Positions 31,641 through 43,746 of a DNA stretch of 64,000 nt are shown piece by piece. This DNA is from Incurvaria masculella (Eukaryota > Arthropoda > Insecta > Lepidoptera > Incurvariidae). The position numbers and the translations under genes are program-made. The stretch spans positions 24,315,021-24,379,020 of the forward strand of contig OX335642.1 of NCBI GenBank assembly GCA_946894095.1, written 5' to 3'. The first letter of the stretch is position 1; each line of letters starts with the position of its first letter. The notes below the pieces were generated by a model. That model was not told the DNA's origin. It saw nothing but the letters and a program-made list of their open reading frames with translations, and did no database searches.

Positions 31641-33904
31641 TGACCTCTCGTAATAAATCAGTGTGACTTCCAAGATTTGAAGATCGTTTCCACCTTAAGC
31701 GTCTGCCTCGTTTGTCGAAGGTTAAGAGTGCAAGACAGACGAGTTTTTAGCTGGCTTTCACTTCCCACTAAGCTGAGGCGGGATGTCCATGACATCTGTC
31801 GCAGCGATCAAGATCTTCAGAACTATAACTACAGTAAGACGTTTTCCACTAACTCGTGACTACGAATGAGTTTCGATCGCTACTCCTGCCCTTCCATGCT
31901 CGCTGTTCTTTCCTCATCGTTCACAAAGTATCACGTACACCAGCAGGACATTATTATTCCGACCCGCGTCACTCCCCCAGGCAGAGTATAATCTCCTCTC
32001 GATGCCAAATGAGATTCCTTTGTGTTGGCAAAATGTTTTTTGAATACGCGATTTTTTCCGCCTACTGTTTCCTCGCTGTTATGCCGACAGCTGAAAATCG
32101 CGAAGCCCGAATATATAATCGTTCGGGGCACAGGTGTTTGATTCGGTCTGAATAGAAAATGTCTACATTTTAGTTTCGTTAGTGGTTGTGTTCCCGGTAA
32201 CTTTATCCAACGTGACCTGGCCAGATTCTGTTGCATAACTGGACATACCTTTTTTGTGTAGGTATTTAGGAAAAAGTATGGAGAGGCCGAAACAAAGTCA
32301 CATCTACCTTTTTTATTTAAATATGCACAGGTTAATGTTTGGACCATACCTCCGTTAACAGAGTCGTTACACTATTAATTATCCATACTACGGGTGATAA
32401 CTCTTTACTGCTCTTAATGTTTTACTAGGTCTTTGGAATTTTGGATTCTATAATATATCGTCAAAATCTACGTTTTTGTGTTAGATTTTTTAATATACCT
32501 TTTAAATTAGAATATATTGGCTTTAAATATTGGAAAAAAGTTTTTTTACCTTCGTTTAAAAAAAATACTGAAAATTACACCAATTTAAAGAAAAATCCGG
32601 ACATAGGATGAAGCATTCTCAAGTGATTTCATTTTTTTTATTAAAATCTGACAGCTTTTGGGTGTAGGGAAGCATTAGGGCCGGGTTGACGATTTCGCTA
32701 GTTTAATAAAATAACCATGCAAAAAATGCGCCTTGGAGAATGGACAAAACATTTTACATGTCTATAAATAAAAAAACAAAAATATGGAAGAAGAAAAGAA
32801 ATAAATGCCGTGTGTGCGTTATACTTACTCAATATTACTCATTATACCAGTTCGAAACCGTACGGATATTATTGTCCACATGATCGTACAGGAAGCTGCC
32901 GCGCGTCGTGTCCCACACAGTCCAAACTTCGCCACCGCACGCGAATGTGCTCCCGAAATGTGTTCGCCACGAACATTCAGTCACACGAACCCTCCCATAC
33001 GTCTACGACTGTATTTGCGTGTGACATGTACGTTCAAGTTGAGTAATCGTTTATATTAAACTGGTTTTCACTCCGCTCTTTCCTATGAAACAAAAATAGG
33101 AACATCAAGGCCAGATTAAGGGAAAAAAACACTAAAATTAGACACATTAAAATTTTTAATAAATCTAGCTTTTGAAAATACTGCAATTCAGGCAATGAAC
33201 AAATATCCCAAAGTAAACGAGTAAGATGAATAAAAAATGAAGATATTTTTTTGCAGTTTTCAAAGTTCAACAGAGATTACATCCTGACTATACATTCGGG
33301 TTTTACATCATGTCGGACCACTCTGATAACGGGCCCCCCTTTCCCAGGCGTCGTTATATAGGTTTAACCCGCATTGCATTACAGTAGTCCTGGCAGGGAT
33401 ATCATATCCGGCCAACAAACTACATAGATCTGACCCTGAGTAGTTGTATTTTGAAACAATAATATTGCGTAGAGCAGACATAGTAACGAATGGCGGTCAG
33501 AAAAAAATGCACTTAATATTTTATATATATTTTAGTATTAATCTGTTGAAGATGTATACCGGTAGCGTAGTGCTCGGAGAAATTTATTCTGAATGGGTCT
33601 ATTCGGTCTGAGTATACAGCGAAGTAAGGGTTCTTCACTACCCACGCATAAACTCAAGTTTAGAGCGAACAAGCGTATGATAAAGAAATGTATATATTCT
33701 GGGCAAGATAAATCTCTTCGAAGACCGCAGTAACCGCATTAGCTAGGATTTTGTGGTGATTCGGTTCAAGTGAATTTCCAGGTGTAATTTATCATCCACT
33801 TGATCGCGAGATCATGTATGCTTTCTACACTATCCAAGATATGACCTTTAATGTTTGCCCGTGATGTGGTAAATGTGGATGTATTTGGTTGGGTTTTTTG
33901 TATT
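31641..33904. other. No gene recognised
   Basis: About 2.3 kb. It holds one copy of the dispersed motif (cccttccatgctcgctg, about 31889) with its preceding tagtt/cgatcgctactcc context. Short frames here overlap each other on both strands and show no motif. Confidence 0.3.
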
Positions 33905-34450
33905 TTTTTTATTTTTACCCGACTACGGCGAAGCCAAAAGGACGGATTAATTTTAGTAGCAGTCTGTGTATGTATGTTTATATTTATGTGTGTTCCACTT
34001 GTTAGCACTTAAGGCTGTTCCGACCCATATAAAGTTGTTTGCACACAGAACGCAAAAAGTATTGGACTTTAAGGCACGAATTAATAATAAACGTTTAATA
34101 TAGTCATATTACTTGCAGCGAAAACAATTTCACAATTTCAGGATTATTGGTTTTGTTACAATTAATTTAAATACGATTTTTATTTAACAGCGCCATACAG
34201 TGTAAAACTTCTAATCGGCAATTACAACGAAACCATTAAACCTGAAATTGTGAATATGTTTTCGCTGCAACTACTATGGCTATATTTAATATTTTTGACG
34301 AATTCGTGCCTCTAAGTGCAATACTTTTTGCGTTCTGTGTAAAAAAAACATTGTATGGGTCGGAACATCCTTAAACTATTCATCCGATTTTGATGAATAA
34401 GGTGTTAATCAATTCGTTATTATGGCCGGGTAAAATTGGCATGGAAAATA
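33905..34450 (+). repeat. Older interspersed repeat split by a TTAA MITE
   Basis: ttacccgactacggcgaagc, then ggacgg and tgtgttccacttgttagcac at 33915-34008, continue after the MITE as actattcatccgattttgat at 34375. Removing 34013-34370 and one TTAA leaves a continuous repeat, so this was the pre-insertion site. Confidence 0.75.
34013..34370. mobile_element. TTAA-flanked MITE family B with about 125-bp inverted arms
   Basis: Flanked by TTAA at 34009-34012 and 34371-34374. The ends are GGCTGTTCCGACCCATA and the reverse complement of GGATGTTCCGACCCATAC. The arms continue inward through cacagaacgcaaaaagtatt and gcagcgaaaac to about 34143 and 34239. It is non-coding. A half copy lies at 40994-41124. 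The TTAA duplication points to a piggyBac-type transposase acting in trans. Confidence 0.88.
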
Positions 34451-34452
34451 TA

Positions 34453-34757
34453 AAAAGCGGCCAAGTGCGAGTCGGACTCGCACACGAAGGGTTCCGTACC
34501 ATCGTAAAATATTTAACACAAAAAATCACGTTTTTTGTATGGGAGCCCCCTTTAATTTTAATTATTTTTTAATTTTACCTATTTGTTGTTATAGCGGCAA
34601 AATAAATACACACTCTGTGAAATTTTCAGCATCTATCTGTTACGGTTACTGATATACAGCCCTGTGACAGACGGACAGACGGACGGACGGACGGACGGAC
34701 AGCGGAGGCTTAGTAATAGGGTTCCGTTTTCAACCTTTGGATACGGAACCCTAAAAA
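34453..34757 (+). repeat. Interspersed repeat with ggac microsatellite
   Basis: ggccaagtgcgagtcggact, ggttccgtacc, a T-rich core, ttgttatagcggcaaaataa, cagccctgtgacagacgg, a (ggac)n run at 34674-34700, then gggttccgttttcaac and ggaaccctaaaaa. This is a widespread lepidopteran-type non-coding repeat with a microsatellite seed. Confidence 0.8.
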
Positions 34758-35334
34758 CTGTAATCCGACTACTAAAAGGTAAGAAAAAAAGTAGGTACTG
34801 TTTGGTAAAACCAATCATTCAAAAATATTTTTGCCTATGTTGTGTATTGAATATGTCACCACTCGGATAGTAAAACAGGAAGGTGAACCCAAATAAAACC
34901 ACGAATTACTATCATTGGTAGCCTTTTACGACATTCGCGTGAAGGAACGCAGTGGACTTGTATTGTGGACGTGTATGAATGTCGTCAGCTAATTTTGTAC
35001 AGTACAGCCACATCAATTTGACTTGGAGCCGCAAAATGTGGAGGAATGCTAATTTATACCAAATAGCCGAGTACGCATAGTTTAACCGTTTAATTAAAAA
35101 GTTTCATCAGATGGGGGTTACCCTCTGCCGCGCTAGCGTTTGTTCATTTATTACACGCCGGGCTGTGTTGTGCTCACTTTTGGGTGCGGACCGCTGGAAC
35201 AAAGTGGCATGTGCGATTCCACCAAATGGACAAATTGTGCATATAAAGGCTCGGTAGATGGCATATCTCTTTCTATTTTGATCTGACGTTGAAACACAAT
35301 AATCTATTCAACGATTACTTTTTATATTAAGCGC

Positions 35335-36010
35335 TACAAGCGGGGGAACGGCAGAACGTCTAACATGCAGATCGTATAATATCATATTTTAACAAAATTT
35401 TAAAATTATGCACAACGTATAATCGGCAGATCGTATAATTTTATACGTAGTGCATGAAGAAGGTTAAAAAAATAAAATTACTTATTTCTCCATGCATAAC
35501 GTATAATAGTCACAACGTATAAAATTATGATCTTTATTTAACAAGAAAAGAAAACCATGCATATCATATAATCTAAAAACTTTTCATACGATAAGCGCCC
35601 TTATGAATATACTTCTAAAGCGTATACTCGTATGCGACTTTTCGACCGTCTCAATTAGCGTAAGGTGGCCTTTCGAAATTGTAGCAAATTATTACTCTTT
35701 AACAAATATCGAATCGTAGCAATTTCAGCCTTAAATGTATCGTTATTAGGGCGCTTTATGCAGTGCTTCTTGGCATATTAAACGTTCTGCATGGTTTTCT
35801 TTTTTTGTGAATTCATGTTAGGAATATTATACGTTGTGACTATTATACCTTCTGCATGATGCAAAGAGTTGATTCTATTTTTAAACTTTCTTCATGCACA
35901 ACGTATAAAATTATACGTTGTGAATATTATACGATATGCATGGTTTTGATTTTTTGGAAAAAAATACTTTTATACGTTGTGAATATTATACGTAATGAAT
36001 ACGACTCCTA
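35335..36010. mobile_element. Palindromic element built from ACGTATAAT-type motifs
   Basis: The left half (35365-35575) holds repeated gcacaacgtataat / gcagatcgtataat / gcataacgtataat motifs in plus orientation, often next to catgca. The right half (35825-35995) holds the same motif inverted (attatacgttgtg, attatacgatatgcatgg). The centre has aagcgccctta (35593) facing agggcgctt (35748). No coding capacity. It looks like a MITE whose subterminal motifs could be transposase-binding sites. The boundaries and target duplication are not resolved. Confidence 0.7.
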
Positions 36011-38449
36011 CAAGCCACCGCATCCCGTCCGCCGAAATCAGTGATCCAAATCGTAGCAGCGCTACGCACGGCATCGGCGTAGCAGTGCTACGAATCTGTT
36101 TAGTGTTCTGGGGGCTGCAAGTGTTGTAACTTAGTCGTAGCGGCTACGAGCGGACTTGCCGACGCACCAGCAACTAGCATGGAAGGATGTAGCGATCAAA
36201 ACTCATTCGTATGGCAGTAGCGTATTCACGAGTTAGACCAAAACGTCTAACTGTAGTTAATTCGCTTACAAATTCTGGAAGCGCAACATCGAATGACGTT
36301 TGCTCTAAATAGCGTCCTGTGAAGTTCTTACATCTTCTTCCGTTGGAACTCGATAAAATCAGAAGCAGGCGAATTCATAAGCGAACTAACTCACCGGCTC
36401 CACCGTTGTTATTGTCTTTTTTAAAGTGGCTACGCCGCCGCCCCCATGCAAGCGAGTTTCGGTTGCTACACCCGTCCTTACATGCTCACTGCGCACTGAA
36501 TGTCTTTATTGAATTAAAGGTCAGTTGCGACAGTGATTAGCGACTGCTGAAAGCACGAAAAACCCCGAAGCTCAGTGTTTAAGGTACAGTTTCAGTAATT
36601 TAAAATAATCATTATCATAGATATTTTTCAAATAATTTTAATTGATGTAAGACCTTAATGTAAGTGATGAAATACATGTAGATGATACCTCTGCATGCAC
36701 CCATTTGGAGAAAACACTGAATAAAGAACTGTAGCCTTAAGGTAAATCTTAACATTATGTTTTTGCTAGTAAAAGATATTTTTATTTTCCGAAGATAAAG
36801 ATTTACTTTTCAAAGAGTCTCACGAATGTTTTGACTTAATCGAACAAGTTGAAAACCTCAATCGCCACTTAAATAAACAAAGTTTGCAAGTGCCTTGAGG
36901 CATGCGGTTTCTTAGCCGTGAGTAAAAGGCTCTTTCGGCAACAAATAACATCCAGCAGACAGTATGCGCACATCTGCTCAGGAGAGGGAATTCTTTCCAT
37001 ATTTTCAACGGAAACTCATGCAAAATTCACGTTTAGCGGAGTGCACGCGGTGGCTGCACACGAGCCAAGGCTATTGCTTTATACGACTGTTACGGCGAAA
37101 CTGAGATATCGGTTAAAATCGAAAAGGCTTGATTTTTTTTTGTGAAATCGTAAGATAACTGATCCCTTAACAATATCAATTGAAAACTTTCATTTTATAA
37201 GGAATCTTTTACTTAAATAAACAATCATCAATTTATATTTAAGATATTTATTCACAAATAAATATTCATTGAAGATTCACTTAAAAATATGCTTCCGCAA
37301 AGCTCAGCAACTATTTACATCTTGCACTAAAAATTGAAGATGACATCGTCTTTCTAATAACAGTCTATTCATTTATTTATTTAGGAGGAAATACAGACAC
37401 GAACAATGAAAGCAGTAATAACCAATGATTAGAATTTGCTCGTATCCAAAGCTATTCCTCACTGATACGTAACAAAACATTAAAGAAAAGGTGGTACATG
37501 CGGAATTACAAACTAGGAACATACATATAAATAAGAATAAGATGTATAGTTTGTTTGACCAACCATTCCACCACGGGCCTAATTTGGCCTACCGGTATGG
37601 TTAAATACGAAGTTTCATATATCTGTATCGTTTAAAAAATCTTGTAGTGCTATATTATGGATAAGTAAATAAAATAAAAAAATAGCTAAGGTACCCAGCT
37701 TCGCTCGGACTGATGTCATTTTAGCACCTCGATTGTCTAGCCGCCATCGGCCAGCCAGGACCACTTTACGAAGGCTATGACTACATTCTTAGTAGTCTTA
37801 ACTAGTATTAAATAAAAATAACTAAGCAAGTAAGGTTTTTTAAATGAGTCCAACTAAATCAAGATTAACGTATTTGCACTATAACTACGCATTTTTTAAC
37901 ATCCCATGTGATATAAGGAAGCGGGGTGAGACTCGCGCCAAATCTGACGACATCTGAGCGAGGGGGGGGGGAGAGGGGGGGTTCGGAAAATCGCAAAAAT
38001 AGCCTCACATCATTAATGGACGCCCCCTTACCTACACAACTGTCAAAAAGAAAAACGAAATAAGATAGCATATGATAACATAGAATACCTGTCGTACGCA
38101 ACTAGTATTTTAATTTGTTTATCGTTTCAGCTAACGGTGTAAGCCTTTAAAGCGAAGCGACAGTGCCTGGGAAAACTGCACGAAAATGCAGCAAGACGAG
38201 TATTTAATTACAAATCACTCCGAGAAGGAAGTAAAAGACGGTCCGAGATCGTGTCATTATAATGGAGTGCACGAGAGAATTTACCGGAACAAAGTCGGAA
38301 CTGGAGTCACTCGCAGCTCTTTCTCCTTTCTTGAGGACTCTAGACGTCTGTCGGACGGAGCGAGCATGGAAAGACGGGAGTGGGAACCGAAACTAGTTTG
38401 TATGGGGACGGCTTAGCCACTTTTAATTATTTTTTTATTTATGCAACCT
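36011..38449. other. No gene; fragments of small repeats
   Basis: 36050-36150 has paired gtagcagcgctacg-type palindromes. 36176-36195, 36470-36490 and 38365-38385 carry variants of the dispersed ccatgctcgctg motif. 37686-37730 has the tacccagcttcgctcgg Helitron-type motif. 37962-37981 is G-rich. No frame is convincing. Confidence 0.35.
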
Positions 38450-38845
38450 GACATGGATGGCTAATACAACACAACTACCGTCATGATATTAGCCCAATAC
38501 ACTACATTCCCGAAGTAATTTGGTGCCATGCCAGGACCTTCCCTTTATGAGTACGGCTACATTTAACTGGATGCAAAACACGGACAATTTCGCATTGCCG
38601 CTTCGACCATATTTTCATCCAATGCGATGGTTCCAGCCCAGGCGGGCTTAAACCCTACCACCTAGTAGGGGAAGGGGACCTACGGTTTTACATGGGTTCC
38701 GAACCATGGGGCAGCTCGCATTAGTGACGAAATGCACTTATCGAACTCGGGAAAAGAAATAAAGTGGTGCATGTCGGAATTGGACCCAGACCTCTGGTAA
38801 GCTAGGCCAGTCCCCGGGCCACTAGGCTACGAGCCGCTCAGGCAA
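38450..38845 (-). mobile_element. tRNA-derived SINE, full copy
   Basis: On the minus strand it has a tRNA-like head (ggctcgtagcctagtggccc as A-box region, gaggtctgggtccaattcc as B-box region). A conserved body follows: ccatggttcggaacccatgt, aggtggtagggtttaagccc, catcgcattggatgaaa, gtcgaagcggcaatgcg. It ends with ggaaggtcctggcatggcac and a tattagccatccatgtcagg tail. This copy is the reference for the family in this window. Confidence 0.85.
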
Positions 38846-39462
38846 CATGCAACAGTGGCACCGCCTGCCACTGAGTACAATTTCGAATTCGCATACTACT
38901 GATTTTATCGAGTTCCAACGACACGTAATAACACGTAAAAGCTTCACAGGATGCTGTTTAGTGCAACGAGCATGCGATGTTGCGCGGCCAGAATTAGTAA
39001 TCGAATCAACTACAGGTAGACGTTTTCAACGAACTCGTAACTACGCTGCCGTCATACGAATTAGTTTATATCGCTACTCCCGTTCTTCCATGCTCGCTGT
39101 TCAGATCCGCCGTTCTAATTGTGAGCAAAGTCTAGCTTACACGTGGCGAGTAATATAGTAAAATTGCTAGAAGTTTGGTCTCTAATCGTATGTGAAAATT
39201 CTGTTTGGAAGTTACGTAAAATCATTTTGTTTGTTTCAGTTTCAGTGCCAACATTGTGGCGATCATTTGATAAACAAGAAACATTAATGCAAAGTTATTA
39301 TGTATTATGGAACACTATATAATGGATGAATGAATAAAACACTGAACAATGTATTCAATATCTCATTCTGTCGCAGGCTAAGTCCTATGTGAATCAGTTT
39401 GTCTTTTTTTATCAAATCACCTAAAGAAGTTTTCACGTCCAAAGCCTAACATTCCGGGAGGT

Positions 39463-39998
39463 CACGACTTTTTTGGTCACGATAAGGTAAATGGCTGAAT
39501 CTGGATTCACATGTTAGAGACCAACCCTCTGATGCTAAATGTGTCGGTTAGCCTGCGCCAAGTGGTTGCGTTATCTAGATTGGCTATATAAAATCGATGT
39601 TGGTATGTACTTGCTGATGAATATACTGATTGTCTGGACATATTGATACCTATTAGTTATACAACAATAATCAATCGATTTTTTTATTAATTACGTAAAT
39701 ATACGTAAAGTTATATAAGTAACCTAAATCGCCCATAACTACGAAATGCAACCAAACATTTGTTCAGTATTCATATTACTACGCAAGTATGTACTTATAC
39801 TTTCATGCTTCGTTATTTGCAGTCATTTCCTTTATAATATATATGTGTTGTCTCCATAACTACTTTTTCAGACGCCTTTACGTAACGCAACCACTTGGGG
39901 CAGGCAGACTGACACATTTAGCTTCAGAGGGTTGGTCTTTATCACGTGATCCCAGTTTCAGCCATTTACGTTATCGTTACCATTTTTGTCGCGACCGC
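39463..39998. mobile_element. Long-TIR element (about 110-bp terminal inverted repeats)
   Basis: The left end (aggtcacgac, gataaggtaaatggctgaat, gagaccaaccctctgatgct, gcgccaagtggttgcgtta) is the inverted counterpart of the right end (acgcaaccacttggggcagg, gcttcagagggttggtcttt, cagccatttacgttatcg, gtcgcgacc). It is about 530 bp and non-coding. A degraded inverted copy lies at 31145-31640 and a single end at 56606-56660. Confidence 0.8.
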
Positions 39999-40239
39999 CT
40001 AGTCTATAAGTACTGCAACCACTCAACACCAGTCAATCAGCGTTAAAACACAATAAATTAAGCACAATAATTATAATAAGAAACACAAAGAGAGATTAGA
40101 ATAAAAAAAATTGCATAAGTGAACAACATGTAAATTAACAACCCTACGCATACATAAATCACCGTAAATCGCCAATACGTAAGGATTTTAAGACCGGCCC
40201 GTAAGCTATGTTCCTCATACAAACGTAGTTTATTAATCA

Positions 40240-40470
40240 TTTAGAAAACGCTGGTCCGATTTGCTTGATATTTGGTATCTAATATTCGACAATAAATATC
40301 TGTGTCTGCACATTTTTGTTTTACTAAAAAAATTAAAGAAAATCATATAACAAGCAAAATAATATATTCATATAAATGTTATTTTCTTTGTTGAAGAGAT
40401 ATACACGTGCAGATTGTTGTTTTATATTAAATCCCCAATATCAAGCAAATTGCAAAAACCGTTATCATAA
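40240..40470. repeat. Inverted-repeat segment, possible small MITE
   Basis: gatttgcttgatatttgg (40258) faces ccaatatcaagcaaatt (40436), with further imperfect pairing outward (aacgctgg versus accgtt). About 200 bp, non-coding. Confidence 0.5.
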
Positions 40471-40993
40471 GGTCAAACCTGGCCTGACCCTATGGACATT
40501 ACATCTGACAACCCATTGGATGGAAGGATGCTCTGAAGGTGCGATCCTTCCTTCTCTTTGATCGCGGAATGCTGAGTAGACGCGTTACTTCCAGATGTTT
40601 TTGCGGTGAAGAAACCGTACATTAGATGGGCTAGAAAGGCAGGATTGTACTAAACCCTAAAGTGGTGTGATGCCGAGATCAAATTAAGGAAGGTCCTGCC
40701 GTTTTTTTACTTGGGGACACAAACCGTATTGTGAAGAATCAACTGGCCAGCTGGCAGCCCGCGAGAAAGTTCAAAAACAAAAGTAAAAAAAAATTAAATA
40801 TTGACAAAATATTCAAGCAATACGGAATTACAACCTTAACGATACTGTTCAATCTTCTTGTATTTTAGCGTGATGCAATGGGAAAATATCCTATACGTGG
40901 GTACAAACCGCATCGAAATCGGGCATAGGTTCTAAAGTTATTTGCAAACAGACAGACATACCGATTTTATAATAATAGAGCAGCCACTCGTAC

Positions 40994-41124
40994 CTGAAAT
41001 TCTGAAAATGTTTTCACCGTAACTACTATGGCTATATTTCGTGGCTTATTTATATCGTGGCTAAAAAGGTAATCTTTGCGTCCTGTGTGCAAAAAACTTT
41101 GTATGGGTCAGAACAGCCTTTAGA
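40994..41124 (+). mobile_element. TTAA MITE family B, half copy
   Basis: cctgaaattctgaaaatgtt, then ctactatggctatattt, gcgtcctgtgtgcaaaaaac and gtatgggtcagaacagcctt match the right arm of 34239-34370. The left arm is missing. Confidence 0.75.
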
Positions 41125-41437
41125 AAATTTCCTGCTTTTTACATTTTAGATTTACATCACTCGGTGGTTAGATCTCCAATAGCGACCGTGCGAAAGACAG
41201 CACGCCGTTAAGGCGACGTTCCCGCGCACGCCGCATTGTTCCGCTCCCGGCCGTGTCCGCAGCGCCTTGTTCCCGCGAGAGGCATCCCACCGTCCCCTGT
41301 AAGAACACACCCCTTCCGTGTCGGCCTTCGGGGCACCCGTTGCCGCTGGACTGACTTATTATATAACCGAACGCAAGCTGACGGTACTTACGGTGTCTCG
41401 GACAGGGCACTGGGGGCGGGTGGCATTATGACTTTTA

Positions 41438-42693
41438 GGTGGGCCTGCTCAACTCCCCATACAAACGTGGAAAGAAGATCTTGCACATATTTCTTGTCAG
41501 AGATACAAAATTATACTCAAATTAGCTTTATTTGATCAAACTAGATATCTGATGACCATTGGCATTGCAAAATAGTGTTTAGATTCTAAGTTATAAAGTC
41601 CGAATGTTCGAATTTTTCGCGCGTTTTATGCAATGAATTTGGAGGTGGATTACTCGACGATAAGTTAGTCATCTATACACCTTCTATACATCCGAATTCT
41701 ATTTTCGGTTTTTATTTTAGTTAAGCATTATTAGTTGCTTGGTATTGGTCAAAATCTCATATAGGAATCTATGATTACTTTATTGATAGGGCTGCTCTCA
41801 AACCATTATTCTCTGAATTTTCTGTAGGTGGTAGCATTTAAAGGGATATGTAACTATGTGATCAGCTGACAGTAGTAGTTTATGACAAAACTTACAGTAT
41901 TAAAACCTGATGTGCAAGTGTTTCACAGTGTTGTGTTGCCACTGGAGCAGTGCATCGCTTAAAGGTTCTTGCCTACGGTGACGCTTGGCTCGGGTTATCT
42001 CTTTCCCTAAAATATGGTTGAAAGAGGTAATGGCTGTGCCCGGCGTGATGCTTGTGAACGGGTGCTGTTTGTGGGGACTGGCCTGCTCCAATTGGAAACA
42101 TATTAGTTGGAGGGGATTGTCTTTGCAAATAAAATGATATTTGTCATGAACTGTTGCATACGGCATGGATTGTAAATTTTGTGTATTCATGTTAATTTAG
42201 TGTTTTACCTATGTTTTTGTTAAAATAATTGACAAACACTTTTGTAAACTTAGACTAAGTGGACGTTGAAAAAAAAACAGCGGAGTTTCTTTCCAGTTCT
42301 TCTTCCCTGTGTTTTGTTTTGCTGAACTGGCCAATGCTAAAATATGACAAATCCGAGTGCAGTGTACTGTCTATGGATGATGAATATACAATACAATACA
42401 ATACATCAAACCTAGCTTGTTTCATAAAGATTTATAATTGATTTAATTTTTGTATGATTTTTTATTAATTCGGTCGTGATTTACATTTAGCTATAAGTCC
42501 TTTTATAATTGAAAATTTCGTAAATCTTACCAAATCGACATTGTCTGCAACAGCGCATTGTCTGCTTTGTGAACTTGTTGCATCCTCCTCGTCACGGTGC
42601 CTGTCTTTTTTTTTAAACCGAGAGTCCCAGAGCGCAATAGCACGGTTTTGTACCGTGCCCGCGAATGAGTCAGTCCCGTCGGGTAGGGTCACC
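41438..42693 (+). mobile_element. TTAA MITE family A copy split by a LINE-like insertion
   Basis: 41438-41675 matches the first half of 9308-9853 (gggcctgctcaactccccat, gatatctgatgaccattgg). 42403-42693 matches the second half (aagatttataattgattt, cggtcgtgatttac, cgtaaatcttaccaaatc, ccgtcgggtagggtcacc). The 727 bp between them end in a repeated aatac tail. Confidence 0.75.
41676..42402 (+). mobile_element. Insertion ending in an (aatac)n tail, probable 5'-truncated LINE
   Basis: The block has no match elsewhere in the window. It contains tttctttccagttcttcttc and gaactggccaatgctaaaat, and ends acaatacaatacaataca directly before the MITE sequence resumes. A short simple-repeat 3' tail is the usual mark of target-primed integration. 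No coding frame was identified. Confidence 0.5.
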
Positions 42694-42697
42694 TATA

Positions 42698-42915
42698 GGC
42701 GGGGCCCGCTCATCTTCCCATAAATACGAGGAAAGATCATGCGCACATTTCTTCTAACAAATCCAAAAGTGTACTAAAAACAGCTTTATTTATTTAAACT
42801 AGATACTTGATGAACTTTGGCATTGTAAAGTTGTGTTGGTTCCAAGTAAAAATGCCCGAAAATTCGTATGTTTAGCGCGCTTTATACAATAACTTTAGAC
42901 GCAGATTCAAGAATC
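42698..42915 (+). mobile_element. TTAA MITE family A, partial copy abutting the previous one
   Basis: It begins right after TATA (42694-42697, a mutated TTAA) with GGCGGGGCCCGCTCATC and continues through ctagatacttgatgaacttt and gcgcgctttatacaata. As at 9304, two copies share one target site. Confidence 0.7.
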
Positions 42916-43194
42916 AAGAATTCACTAGTTCTGTAGTCTAACTCGGAAAATAGTCTCTCGCAACTTACTTTCGTGAATACGATTGTTAAAATAATACAAT
43001 AAGCTGCATGTTCGAGTACTTACTTATGTGCATGTTGTCCTGGGATAAAACATGAATGCAGATACAACTTATGCAACTTTGGAAGAAATTCTAACTTCTT
43101 AGAGACAAGCAAACAGCGTTGTATGCTTTTCGCCTTCCTCCTCTTTTTGAAAATCCGAATCATTTGTGTTGTGTAGTTCTTTTATGTTAAGCGG

Positions 43195-43746
43195 GGCATA
43201 TGGGGTGCGCCGGGACCTCACAAAAGAGGCGCCTGACGACGCCCATGGGCTTTCGGACTTTAACGGCTGTAAAAACCACGCCGGCCGGTCAGGAAGTTTT
43301 TCACACCATGTGAAACCAGGTTGTACTTGGAGAGAAAAACCTCGACAGGGAATCGATTCCATAGTTTACTGACCCTATAGATAAAAGATCTAGAGGATCG
43401 GTGGGTTATTATTTTGGGAATGTCGAAAGTAAATGGGTGCATTCCGTGCTTGTTCCGAGTTGAGCGGTGGGAAAAACGGGACGGAGGGACAGCTTTATGC
43501 AGCTCCGAAAAGCATTATCTACGGATAGAATACATCCCTTTGTAGTTGGAGGGGCTCTTAATTCAGGGATACCTCGGGGAAATGTATCATTGTCCCAAAT
43601 CGTTTAAGACTATTCATTCGAACATATTCAAAGCGATTCAATTGCCTTTGAATGCAGTTCTCTATTGATGTTACCTTCGGATGCAATTGAATATAATGCA
43701 CCAATAAGAATTCCTTTATTATTAATTTTGTTGAACATGTTTGCAT
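43195..43746 (-). pseudogene. Non-LTR retrotransposon C-terminal fragment with 3' UTR
   Basis: On the minus strand, 43442-43260 encodes a LINE ORF2 end: THRSSRSFIYRVSKLWNRFP, then EVF and NLVSHGVKNFL before the stop. 43746-43558 encodes a less clear upstream piece (SIENCIQRQLNRFEYVRM) in another frame. The 3' UTR (gaaagcccatgggcgtcgtc) resembles 740-915. Truncated, with at least one frameshift. Confidence 0.75.

Noticed and set aside
34664..34870. Frame with a repeated TDGQTDGR peptide
   Set aside because: It is the translated ggac microsatellite of a common non-coding repeat.
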